Assembly: GCF_024323335.1 (NCBI RefSeq)
Contig: NC_066580.1
Coordinates: forward strand, 85,793,391-85,857,390
Reading direction: 5' to 3'
Origin: Lathyrus oleraceus
Lineage: Eukaryota; Streptophyta; Magnoliopsida; Fabales; Fabaceae
Length of the DNA: 64,000 nt
Shown piece after piece: positions 46,291 through 57,454 of the stretch. The translations under genes were made by a program, and so were the position numbers. Each line of letters begins with the position of its first letter. Position 1 is the first letter of the stretch. The notes beneath the pieces were generated by a model, which searched no databases, had not been told where the DNA came from, and saw only the letters and a list, made by a program, of their open reading frames with translations.

Positions 46291-47514
46291 GATTTAGGGA
46301 TGTGAAGTTTATGTGAAACGACAAATTTTAACTAAGCTTGATCCCAAATCTGATAAATACTTATTTGTGGGGTATCCTAAAGAAAAAAGAGGGTATTAGT
46401 TCTACAATCCTTCTGAGAGCAAAGTGTTTGTCGCTCGAACTGGAGTTTTCCTAGAAAAGGATTTTATTTCCAAAGGAATCAGTGGGAGGAAAGTAGAGCT
46501 TGAAGAAATTCAAGAATCACAAAGCATCGACACACCTATGGAGGAATTAGAGAAGGAAACACAAGTAGTTGTGGAAGAGCAACCTGCTCAAGTAGAACAA
46601 GACCAGCGTAGGTCAAGCAGGATACGTCACATACCTGAGAGATATGGATATCTCATAACTGATCAAGGTGATGTATTACTCATGGATCAAGATGAGCCTG
46701 TGACCTAACAAGAGGCCATAAATGGACTCGAGTCTGAGAAGTGGCTAGAAGCCATGAAATCTGAAATGGATTCCATGTACACAAACCAAGTTTGGACTTT
46801 GGTAGAGCCTCCCGTAGGAGTTAGCCCTATAGGATGCAAATGGGTCTTCAAAAAGAAGACTGACATGGATGGTAAGGTACATACCTATAAGGCAAGACTG
46901 GTTGCAAAAGGATATAAACAAATTCATGGGGTTGTCTATGATGAAACCTTTTCACCAGTTGCAATGCTTAAATCTGTTCGGATTTTACTTGCTATCGCTG
47001 CATATCATGATTTTGAAATATGGCAGATGGATGTCAAAACTGTTGTCCTTAATGGGAATCTTCTTGAGGATGTGTATATGACACAGCCTGAAGGATTTGA
47101 CATACTAGAAGAAGCCCAAAAGATATGTAAGTTACAAAGATCAATCTATGGATTGAATCAAGCTTCCAAAAGCTGGAATCTTTGTTTTTATGAAATGGTA
47201 AAACAATATGGATTCATCAAGAACGAAAATGAGCCTTGTGTCTACAAGAAGGTTAGTGGGAGCATGATCGTTTTCCTGGTTTTATATATATATGACATAT
47301 TACCCATTGGAAACGATGTCCCTACCCTACAACAAGTAAAGTCTTGGTTGGGGAAATGCTTTTCTATGAAGGACCTAGGTGAAGCAACATATATATTAGG
47401 AATCAGAATCTATAGAGATAAATCACAAAAACTGCTTGGCCTAAGTCAGAGTACGTACATAGACAAAGTGCTGAGACGCTTTAATATACATGATTCCAAG
47501 ATAGGATTCATACC
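46291..47514 (+). pseudogene. Integrase C-terminal and reverse transcriptase part of C1, decayed
   Basis: The same frame continues through TAG 46295, TAG 46397 and TAA 46706. The integrase tail includes GYPKEKRGY and the acidic linker before RRSSRIRHIPERY. RT begins around 46740 with W-x2-A-M-x-SEM and GCKWVFKKKTDMDG, and contains MDVKTVVLNG (Ala replaced by Val). The catalytic motif near 47290 reads YIYD instead of YVDD, so one catalytic Asp is lost. The frame is cut at 47514 by the second solo LTR and resumes at 49273. Confidence 0.9.
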
Positions 47515-49272
47515 TGAAATTCTGGTGTAGTCAGATTTCAGATGTTCTACTCTAAGTCATGACATCTGATCCAACATTATAACTAATACAGCAAGACAGT
47601 TATACAAAGTAAACCGTGTACTGATACACACATATTCACAGATGTCACGACATCTGCTTCTATATCACCCTAGAGTGGAGGAACACCTATTTCTGGGCAT
47701 CTGGTAGAAAGACTCAGCAGAGATCAACCATAGCTCTAACTTCTGTTATTTTCCTACACAATTATCAGCAAGATGTATCAATAGTGATTTGAACATCATC
47801 TGTTACATTATTCCAGTTTGCTGGCCTTGTACTTGTATTTTCCCAAAAAGAAGGTTGAACAAGTTAATCTAATTTCCACTTATTAGGGTGCTAACAAATA
47901 GGCAGTTTGTTAGGTTCATTAAATGTAGTTCAGTTGTTAGTTTCCTGGATTTTTGCTCGGGTGTTGGATTCCTGAAGAATAGCCTGAGAAAATTATTGAA
48001 ATAGAAAATCTAATCACCCAACAATTCAGCACATGCTGTCAGGAATGAATGTCACAACATTCAGTTTCACAACCAGAACATATACCTCAATCTGATTCAG
48101 TTATGTTCCTGACAACAGGCTGTGCTAAATTTGTTGTACTGTAAAAGACTAACCAGTATCTACTTCAGTATCAGCATACAGGATTAATTGTCAAGGCATC
48201 CAGTTTGACAGTTTCACTATGATCCTTTGGACAGGTCTGATATCCTCTTGAGGTACAGACTGAGATAAATACTGAGTTGAAGCAGAAAAAACTAACCAGC
48301 CTATTATTCAGTATATGCTGTTAATGATGAATGTCAAAACATTCTGATTGACATTCAAACAGAAGGCTATGTACCAGGTCTGTGATTATCTCTTACAAGC
48401 TAAGTTATGGCTGACAGGATTATAACATGCAGAAGGAAAACAAACACAGGAAATTGTTAACCCAGTTCGGTGCAACATCACCTACTCTGGGGGCATACCA
48501 AGCCAGGAAGAAGATTCACTATCAGCAGTATTAATTCAGAGTTAAACTCCCTCGTTTACAACTCTTCACTTAATCCCTACCCAATGCAATCTATACCTAG
48601 GAACTCCTATATAGAAATCTCCAGTTTCCATTCCTATCACTACAACTCCAATGTAATTTTAAACAACTTGAACTTGCTTCACAGCTTCATTCAAGATCAG
48701 AACAACTCTTGCCTACAGGCTTTGAGTCATAAATACTCTCACTTTTGGAACACTGAGAAACACATGGTAACCTTCCCACAGGTTGGGAGGTTTACCTTAC
48801 ACGTACCCCTAATTTTTCATTCTAAGAGGCTTACAAATACTAGGTTACAATATGTTATTTATAACCTAATCACCCAACTGGATTTGGGCCTTCAGAAATC
48901 GCAACAAATTTCTTCTTTGCTGTTACAAATTCAGCAGAAACTTCTGCTACAAACAAGGTCTTCAATCTTTTAGTTCCCAAAATATCTCCATATATATCTC
49001 CATATTTAGAGCCTATATATTCTGATTGAGTCTTTAAGACCTCCACAAGGAAGTTAGGATATTCAGCAAATATCCTCACTAATCCCAGAATATATGCCTG
49101 AATTAATTAATTCAGTTTTCTACACATGTGCGATGTCACAGGCATGATGTCGTGACATCGTACATGACATGTTGGTCCAGATGTTGAACTTCTTCAACCC
49201 AACATATTAAAACAACAGAGGTGATTACATTATTTGTTTTACAAAATTAATGCCAATCCTAAGGTATTAACA
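47515..49272 (-). mobile_element. Solo LTR of the D family (1.76 kb) inside C1 RT, TSD ATACC
   Basis: Plus-strand ends TGAAATTCTGG... and ...GTATTAACA are flanked by ATACC at 47510-47514 and 49273-49277, and the C1 RT frame resumes exactly after the duplication (IP then MQHG). The sequence from 47515 matches element D's LTR at 53593-54117 with few differences. Near both ends lie GATGTC palindromes (47641-47654 and 49146-49159). No coding content. Confidence 0.92.
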
Positions 49273-49605
49273 ATACCTATGCAACATGGCTTGTGTCTAT
49301 CAAAAACACAATCCCCTTCAACTAAGGAAGAAAGGGATCGCATGAATATGATTCCATATGCATCTGCAATAGGATCTATCGTGTATGTCATGTTATGTAC
49401 TCGACCAGATGTCTCGTATGCTTTAAGTGCAACGAGTAGGTACCAATTTGATCCTGGTGATGCCCATTGGGTAGCTGTCAAGAATATCCTTAAGTATTTG
49501 AGAAGGACTGAGGACTCATTCTTGATATATAGAGGTCAGGAAGAGTTGGCAGTAATTGGATACACCGATGCTAGCTTCCAGACAGATAAGGATGACTTTA
49601 GATCG
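49273..49605 (+). pseudogene. RT C-terminus and start of RNase H of C1
   Basis: The frame resumes with PMQHGLCLSKTQSPS, then Y-A-S-A-I-G-S-I-V-Y and the RNase H start GYTDASFQTDKDDFRSQ. Similarity stops at about 49605, where sequence of element D begins. Most of RNase H and the 3' end are missing. Confidence 0.88.
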
Positions 49606-52600
49606 CAAGGTTGGTGTACATGAGGAAGTAGGAGTACAAGAATCAGTTGCATCAAAATCCTTCCCCTCAACAGTAGAGCTTCCTGAAGAATATGTAGTGC
49701 TGAGTACATAAATAATGTAACTCAGATTACAAGACACAACTTTCCTCTTAACTTAGATCACAAGGCACAAGTGATATACACAGTTAGTGACCTTGACGCC
49801 TGAAGCCAACTTCTACTTGCTACCATATTTTGCTTGATTCTGGTACATTCTCAGGACAATATTTCTCTCCCCCTTTTTAGATGAACATTTGTAAATGAAC
49901 CCTTCACAAAACCAGATCCAGGCGCAGTTTGCCCAAACCTTAACATACCCCATGGTTTAGAGGGAATGAAGTGTTTCTCTTGTGAGAAGAGGAGTGTTGT
50001 TACATCCTTTAAATAGTCCAGCCCGTGCTTAGGAATTAACGGTAGGAATAAATGCTTGGTCAAGATTCATTAATATTTGTTGAGAAACAGTCAGAGAATC
50101 ACCAACAAAATCGCAGACTATCTTTGAATACCTTTTATAGCTCTTGACTGTTTCTTTTCCGAAATAACAGTTCCAGTGCATGGAGACTATTCCATATATG
50201 CAGTCAGACACGTTGCACGTGATGTCTTAACATTCAATACGGCTTTTGCCTGTATTCTTCCTATCATCATTTCCCTAGACCACTTTCGTACCTCCAGTAG
50301 TAGCTTGACATCTGGCACCACTACATCCAAAATCACAAACAACAGTAGATGGTTACTCCCCCTGTACCACACAGCTGTAACATTCAGGCTTATCCTAATA
50401 TATCATAATTAGACACATCACATCTATATTTCCTCATGACTGTAAGTTTCAGAAGGAAATAACAATATTGTCCAAGGCAATGTCATGACATCCGGTCAGA
50501 CATTCTTCTGCTCACTCAGCCTTGATACACACCATATCATCTCAATAACTAACAAGGTGCCATAACTTGTTATCTAAGAACACATAGACCACAAGCTTGA
50601 TGATTACTTGCAGCACAAAGACAGAACTCCCTCTGTCATGAACAACCAACTCTCCTCTTGAAACTTGGAGATCACACATGAACATATCCAACACCCCAAT
50701 GTTGGACCTGCACATACTTCCTGATTCAAAGAGAACCCAGACCACTTGATGAATGGAAAACATAAGACGCATCTTCATGTCTTCAAGAGCACACTCTCTG
50801 TTCAACCCTCTTAGCTGAACACATCCACACTCTGTGTCAATCTCTCTTCTACCCAGAACAGAAAACCACTTCACAAAATGTTCTAACATTAGTTAGGACA
50901 TCCTTCACAACATAACACCATCTGATAATCTTCAGATACTAGCTTGATCCACAAGAAACCAGACACAAATTTGGACATATACATTCTTATCCCATTACAA
51001 GAGATAATCTTCCATAGATAACTCAGAACTCCTACCACAAGCTCCAAGAGATGAATAGGAAACACCTCCTTCTGTCTTCAACTTACTACTTTTCTCCTCA
51101 AAAGTAATTTTGTCTCAGACTTTCCTTAAGAGTAATCAGCTGCCATATGTTGATTATCTTGATTCTTCGAACTTACTTCTAAGATAGACAAATTGCCACT
51201 GGTTGATTACCTCCTTCATGAATCCTCATATGAAAAAGTCAAATGCCACTTTTTGACCTCTCCACGTTTATCAGACTTCTCCCAAAGATATTCTGACCTT
51301 CCAAGTGAGACTTGAACTTCAAGCTACATGTTAAACAAAACTTAGATTCTCTAAGACATGACCATGTAACATCCTCTTCATCCACCAACTCCAAAGACCT
51401 GCAATGAGAACAATCTTTTTGAAGTACCCAATCTACAACTCTGTAGACTCTTCTATATTAAGTTGATGTGCCACTTCACCACCTAAGATTCTGATGTTGA
51501 ACCAAATGTCAGAACATTGTGTTTTAACATCTAGCTGTTGGGTTCAGCTCCTTCTTCTACAACTTGAAAGAACTTCCTTCCTTGATGAATCCCTGCTTCT
51601 TCTCCAAAAACATCAGACACTCTGATCCATGAGTCTTCAGAAGGACCAGATAGAAACTATCCCTTCAGCTATACCAAGGATTCCACTTCCTAAAGCAACA
51701 CTGTTTCCATGATGTCAAGACTACTGCCACTTGTTCTTGACTCCATAGTGTGCATTAGCTAATGCACTTCCTTACCTAGATCAGAAGTAGACTGATCCAA
51801 GTAATCGCCATCCGGACTATGATGTTTTCTTCTTCTTGTATACACCAAGGCTGAACATGTTTCTTGCCAGGAGACCTTTTCAGAGATCATATACTTTTAC
51901 TGCCACCAAAGTGATAGATCATAAACCAATGTACTATCCTTCATGTGATTCTGCACAGGATCTTGAAGATGAGATGTTCCAACATCTTTTAAAAACATTA
52001 TTTATCTTGAGCTCCAAGGATAGTCAATTAAATACTTGTACTTGGCACAAGTAGACATGGATCTTAAATCCTTTCCCAATATTCCTTTCAGATACTTCTA
52101 CCATAAGAATACTTCGAAAATACTCTTCTAGTGTCACCATCTTCTGCTTGCAAGCACCTCAACAGTCTTGAAAACTCTTCCCAGATTCAATTCACCCTTA
52201 GGAATGAGAGAGATGAATTCTTCCTTGCAACTGTGTCACACAACCACCAGAACCCATGTGACACAGGTCAACAGCCAACCAGACCATAGGCTGACCAAAC
52301 GTGAGGAGGTTAACCAAAACTCCCCCTCAAACTAAAAATCATGGAAACTCCACACCAATCTCCATGTGTTGTACACAAATGTCTCAACATGACATACAAC
52401 ATCCCTATTGGTGGCAACTAACTCTATGACTTACACCTATACATACTCCAATCACACCAATCAGACTCCAGCTGACCCTAAGTACTGGTGGAAGACAACA
52501 ACACTCGTCAATAGTAGATATGCATTGCCAGAGCATACTACCTCAACCAATCTCTGAATCTTCATATTCCCACTCCTTGAAAGAACTGCCACTTCTTAGA

Positions 52601-53578
52601 GTGGTGTCTGAATAAGAAGATTTATGGTCCTAATCCTCTTAAATGATATAGCAATCAGGCTACCCCATTATTGACTTCTAACATCCAGGGGACTTATCTT
52701 CCAACACAACATAGTACATCCAGGAGCAACTATCCAATCCTAATCAATCTATGGAAATAAGACAGACATCATGAGGTTGCACAATGTCCCATCTCAACCA
52801 GCTCCACTTCTAGAGATCAGACTTCTAAAAGTGACCTTCTTGAGCATACACATAGTTGACCCTGCCCTTGCAAACTTAGCACCCACAGATGTCTCCTCTT
52901 CCAGGTCAGGAGTAGGTTCCAAACATAAGTATCCCTTTGTTTGACACCTAAAAACATCTGCTCTTCAACCAGTAGCTACATACTTGTTGAACAACATGTT
53001 CTAACATCACATAGAACATTAGTTCCACCTCCTTGGAACAAAACCTCCTTGAAAATCTTCAAGGTCTTCATATACACTACCCAAGAGAGTAAAAGAATCA
53101 GTGATCAGGTGATTCTTACCATCCTGAAGTGAGAACGTCATGATGAGTGGACTTGAGGAGACTCAAGTATCTTTGACATATTCAGTAGATTATGATGAAA
53201 TCTTTGAATACAACAGCCTTTCATTCACAAGAGGGGAAACTACATCAAAGTTTGAGTTTTGCCAGGTATTATGCAGCGGAAATCATAATACAACTCAACC
53301 TATGAGCACACGCTTCACCAGATCAGCCTCCAAGAACATACCAAGTTTGAATATGATTCAATACTAGCACAGTTGTCCCACACAAATGCCAATTGCCAAC
53401 CTCCAGAGACATGTATACTCAGTTCCTGTCATGAATAGTCCAACCACCTACTTCAAGGGACCATTCAGGGGAATCACAGAACCTTCCAACGGTTCCACCA
53501 TCAGTATTAACATAACTCCTTGCAAGATACCAGAAAGTATCACCCATGGATCTCATCCAGAAACAGAACAGGATGCCT

Positions 53579-53590
53579 GCTCTGATACCA
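53579..53590 (-). other. Primer binding site of element D (initiator tRNA-Met type)
   Basis: On the minus strand TGGTATCAGAGC lies two bases after the LTR end ...GAATTTCA. Confidence 0.85.
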
Positions 53591-53592
53591 TT

Positions 53593-54117
53593 TGAAATTC
53601 TGGTGTAGTCAGATTTCAGATGTTTTACTCCAAGTCATGACATCTAATCCAACATTATAACTAACACAGCAAGACAGTTATACAAAGTAAACCCTGTACT
53701 GATACACACATGTTCACAGATGTCACGACATCTGCTTCTATATCACCCTAGAATGGAGGAACACCTAGTTCTGGGCATCTGGTAGAAAGACTCAGTAGAG
53801 ATCAACCATAGCTCTAACTTCTGTTATTTTCCTACACAGTTATCATCAAGATGTATCAATAGTGATTTGAACATCATCTGTTACATTATTCCAGTTTGCT
53901 GGCCTTGTACTTGTATTTTCCCAAAAAGAAGGTTGAACAAGTTAATCTAATTTCCACTTATTAGGATGCTAACAAATAGGCAGTTTGTTAGGTTCATTAA
54001 ATGTAGTTCAGTTGTTAGTTTCCTAGATTTTTGCTCGGCTGTTGGATTCCTAAAGAATAGCCTGAGAAAATTATTGAGACAGAAAAACTAATCACCCAAC
54101 AATTCAGCACATGCTGT
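53593..54117 (-). repeat. 5' LTR fragment of element D
   Basis: 525 bp nearly identical to the start of the solo LTR at 47515 (TGAAATTCTGG onward). It is cut after CATGCTGT by element B; the solo LTR continues past this point without interruption. Confidence 0.9.
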
Positions 54118-54480
54118 TGTAGCGGTGTATTCGTCACTTTATGATTTATTGATTAAATCAAAAACAAAGCATACAAAGAATCGAGTCGCCACCGCACTTT
54201 TATTTATCCAAAGGAATGGCTAAAAAGCGAACAAAAGCCTAAGAAGTTTTACACATAGAAAACTAATGAAAAGATCAGAGATCTGGGTAAGGGGTTAATT
54301 ACGCAATGGGAAGGTGTTAGGCACCCAAAACGTCCTAGGTACTCCTAGGTAGCCCTTTTCACAACTTGTTGTACGAAATGTTATTTGTTTATGAAATACT
54401 TATTGTGCAAACATGATTGAAGGGATGAGAAAAGAATATACAAGTTATTATTTTTGTGTTTGAACGGATGAACTCGTTGC

Positions 54481-54521
54481 CTACGTACCTTCCATGAAAG
54501 GTAAGGATCAAAACGCCGTAG
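54481..54521 (-). promoter_or_regulatory. Two-stem hairpin in the B LTR
   Basis: CTACG (54481-54485) pairs with CGTAG (54517-54521); inner TACCTT (54486-54491) pairs with AAGGTA (54498-54503). The inner stem differs from both M and A yet pairs perfectly. Confidence 0.65.
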
Positions 54522-56312
54522 TTTGGCTAAAAGATTTCCAAAAGTGAGTGAATTGATTTTAAAAAAAAGCCCTAAGGTCTTTCATTATCCACGGGAGAAA
54601 ACTCAACCTTACACAAACACACATCCACCATGTGAGAAAAGCTTCAACTTGCTAGTGAGGGACCGTGCCCTATAATAATCAAGGAAGTCTTACAATTCAA
54701 TCACTAAGGACAAAAGGTGAGATTAACATCAACCAATAAGATAATTGAGATCTATGGCTAATGTAAAAAAACTTATCAAGAAATGGACAAAGCCACAAAA
54801 CAATTGAATGAGTGAAATTAACCAATTATGAGTATTTACAAAATGAAGTCAAAGTATGATTAGAATATAATTCAAAAGAAGTATAGTGAAAAATGAGATT
54901 TGAAAATCAAGGGCTTAAGGCCCAGGTTTCTAGTTTGAAAACAAGTGAAATGTTTGCACAATATTTTTTCAGGTTTTGAGTCAACATGCAAATGGAGGTT
55001 TAAAGAAACAAAAGGTGGGAAGATGAGGAAGTAAAACTTCTTAGATGTTCACCTCTTGAGATCATATGTAGATGATCCAAGTGATTCCTTTGGAATAGGC
55101 AACACAAAGCAATAAGCAAATAAAACAAGATGGATACCAGATGCCAATATATGGACTTATACTGATCTCACAAAACAAATAAACAAGGATACCAGATGCC
55201 AATCAATGGACTTATACTAGTCTCCTACCATATCACAGGAAATAACTGCCAATCAATGGACTTATGCTTGTCTCCTCCATGGGCAAAGCAAAATGTTACA
55301 AAGTAATGAACAATGTTTATGAAATGATATACAAGTAATGAAGATACATGCACAAAGGCATACATAAGCAACTATGCACAAGTGGACAAGTAAGTAAACA
55401 AACAAGTCAATTAGCACACACTATACACAATCAATAGGCTCAAACAGGGTTAGGCTTTACAGCCAACTGGAATGGGGTGTTTTGAGCTCTTAACACTAAC
55501 ATTGAGAATTAGGATGAAGCAGATGAAATGGAGATGAGGGGTGTACCTCATAGCTCTTATCCCTTGTCAGGGAGAGCTTTGATCAATGGAAAGTGTGAGA
55601 GTTCAGAAAGTAGGAACTCTTCTCCACAAATGATTGACTCTATAAGATCTTGGGTTATTATTCACAATGCATCAACACATGGTGTGAGCAAGGTGAATGA
55701 CACACTGAGTAGCAGGAGATGGATTACACATCTCTTTTATCTGCCAATTGCCTCTTAAGAGGACTTTACCTGCTTGGCACAAAATTAAACAAGCACACAC
55801 ATTGCCTCTTAAGGAGGGCTTCAGAGAGGTGCCTGCCAAAGTAACATGACAGGTCTTCCAGACTACATGAAGATTAGGGATTACACCTAAGTGGTTAAGC
55901 AACCAAGCAAAGCAAAGTTCAAGTGAACTTAAAGCAACTTAGGTACCTCTTGAAGTGCAGAACCTTTGAATTCACACGATCCACAGCTTGTATTGGTCCA
56001 AATCTACTCTACAACACTTGAAATGAAGTTTTATGAAGCAATTGAAGCTTGAAAGGTGATGGATCAAGCTCAAAATAGAATCTCCATTTTCAACTTGATG
56101 AACTTGAACTGCACTATTCTTGCACGAATCCAACAAAACAACACTTGATCTACACTAAATCCAAGCTAGGGAACAAGAATATGAAGTCAAAATGCCATGC
56201 TATTTGGAAGAAAATTGAATTATGAATGAGAGAAAAATTTGGAGGGAGAGAATTTTTGGATCTTGAAATGTGAAAAAATGATTAACCTCCCTCAATTCTG
56301 TTAGGGTTTAGG

Positions 56313-56320
56313 TATTTATA
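56313..56320 (-). promoter_or_regulatory. TATA box of the B LTR promoter
   Basis: TATAAATA on the minus strand, position matching A and M. Confidence 0.6.
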
Positions 56321-57441
56321 TGAAGCCCTAATCACTTTGCTAATCCATAATTAGCTTGGTTAATGATAATAAGGTATTTTGCCAAAAATCAAAATTTGCA
56401 TGGTGCATGTACCATTTACACGTGAACAGTACCAATTGCTTCCTCATTCTCACTTAAAATCATCTTTTAAACCCAATGGCAATGGTAAAAAGTCCATACG
56501 ATGCACCATTTTTGAATTTTGCAATTTCCCTCCAAAAAAGACATGGAATAGCAAGTGATTATGTGATGAGATTTTATGCAATGTGATGCATGATTTGGAA
56601 ATTAGAGGTCAAGAGGAGAATATTGCAAAAAGAACCACTCATTTTGGAGCTTTGAATCAAAAGATATGGTCATTTGAAGTCCCATGCATACTTGGCAATG
56701 ATTTGATCATATCTCCTCAACCACACATCATAAATCCATAATCTTGGACATTTTGGAAATGGGAGAGAAAGATCTACAACTTTCATGTTCAACAAAATTT
56801 CATTTGAAGCTTTTCTGATGATGTAAGATTGAGTTGAAGTTGGTCCAAAACCCTTCCATTTTTGGAAAGTTCAAATTATGGGTCACTTTCTATTTTGGGA
56901 AATTTTTTACTGGACCTCAAATTCTTCAATGTGAGTGTTTGAAATGTCAAATGAGACTTGTTTGAACATGAATGAAGTATTTCTAATCACTTCCCACCTC
57001 CAAATCCACAGTTGACTTTGTAGTTGACTTTCTAGGTCTTCAGATGACCTGAAAATGTTCTGATGAAATTTAAACCTCTACCACTTGGGATTTTGCTTCA
57101 AAATGACATCATAGCTCATATGAACTCTTGTGAATGATTGTGGGGTCCAAATATCAAGAATGACCACCATCTATTGCTCAATGAATGCCTTTAATTGCTT
57201 TGACCTGTTATTGCTTCATCTGCAAGACAAAGGGTTAATGACATATTTTTGTACATTTTGGTTAGTGACTAAAAGAAAAGCAATGATATACAAATACAAG
57301 CAGTGCTTGGTGATCAAGAACCACTCTCAAGAAAGATCCCACCCATAGGGATGGAAGCAAGGTGTCCAATGATCCTTGAGGCAATGCAATGTTATGATAT
57401 GATGCCATGAGGGATCTTAGGGACAAAATTGGGATCTTACA

Positions 57442-57454
57442 GATGCCCCTATTT
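57442..57454 (-). other. Polypurine tract of element B
   Basis: AAATAGGGGCATC on the minus strand directly before the LTR start TGTAAGATCC; identical to A. Confidence 0.75.

Larger units (their letters stand above)
37771..49605 (+). mobile_element. Element C1: Ty1/copia retrotransposon, interrupted three times and truncated
   Basis: C1 shows the end of its 5' LTR, an iMet-type primer site, a leader, gag, protease, integrase, RT and the start of RNase H. Element A interrupts its 5' LTR. A Tat/Ogre solo LTR sits in gag and a second solo LTR in RT; in both cases the C1 frame resumes exactly after the 5-bp target duplication. The copy ends abruptly near 49605 against element D, so the rest of RNase H and the 3' LTR are missing. 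Protease-integrase-RT order defines copia. Confidence 0.9.
49606..54117 (-). mobile_element. Element D: LTR element with noncoding interior, truncated
   Basis: A primer site and LTR at the right end define a minus-strand element. The 4-kb interior has no recognisable gag or pol and no long open frame (largest 50542-50889 on the minus strand, 115 codons, unrecognised). That fits a non-autonomous large LTR derivative, or an old element too decayed to read. No 3' LTR is seen at its left end; it abuts C1 coding sequence near 49605, so a deletion removed D's 3' end and part of C1. Element B interrupts its 5' LTR after 54117. Confidence 0.7.
54118..57441 (-). repeat. 3' LTR of element B (3.3 kb)
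   Basis: On the minus strand it reads TGTAAGATCCC... to ...ATACACCGCTACA. It is about 1.5 kb shorter than A's LTR, so large indels separate them. It contains the two-stem hairpin (54481-54521), CCAAT-type repeats (55125-55280), the ATTGAGA-loop region (55493-55515, weak stem) and a TATA box (56313-56320). No gene. Confidence 0.9.

Noticed and set aside
50542..50889. 115-codon frame in element D.
   Set aside because: No recognisable domain and no neighbouring frame in the same reading; chance length for this region.
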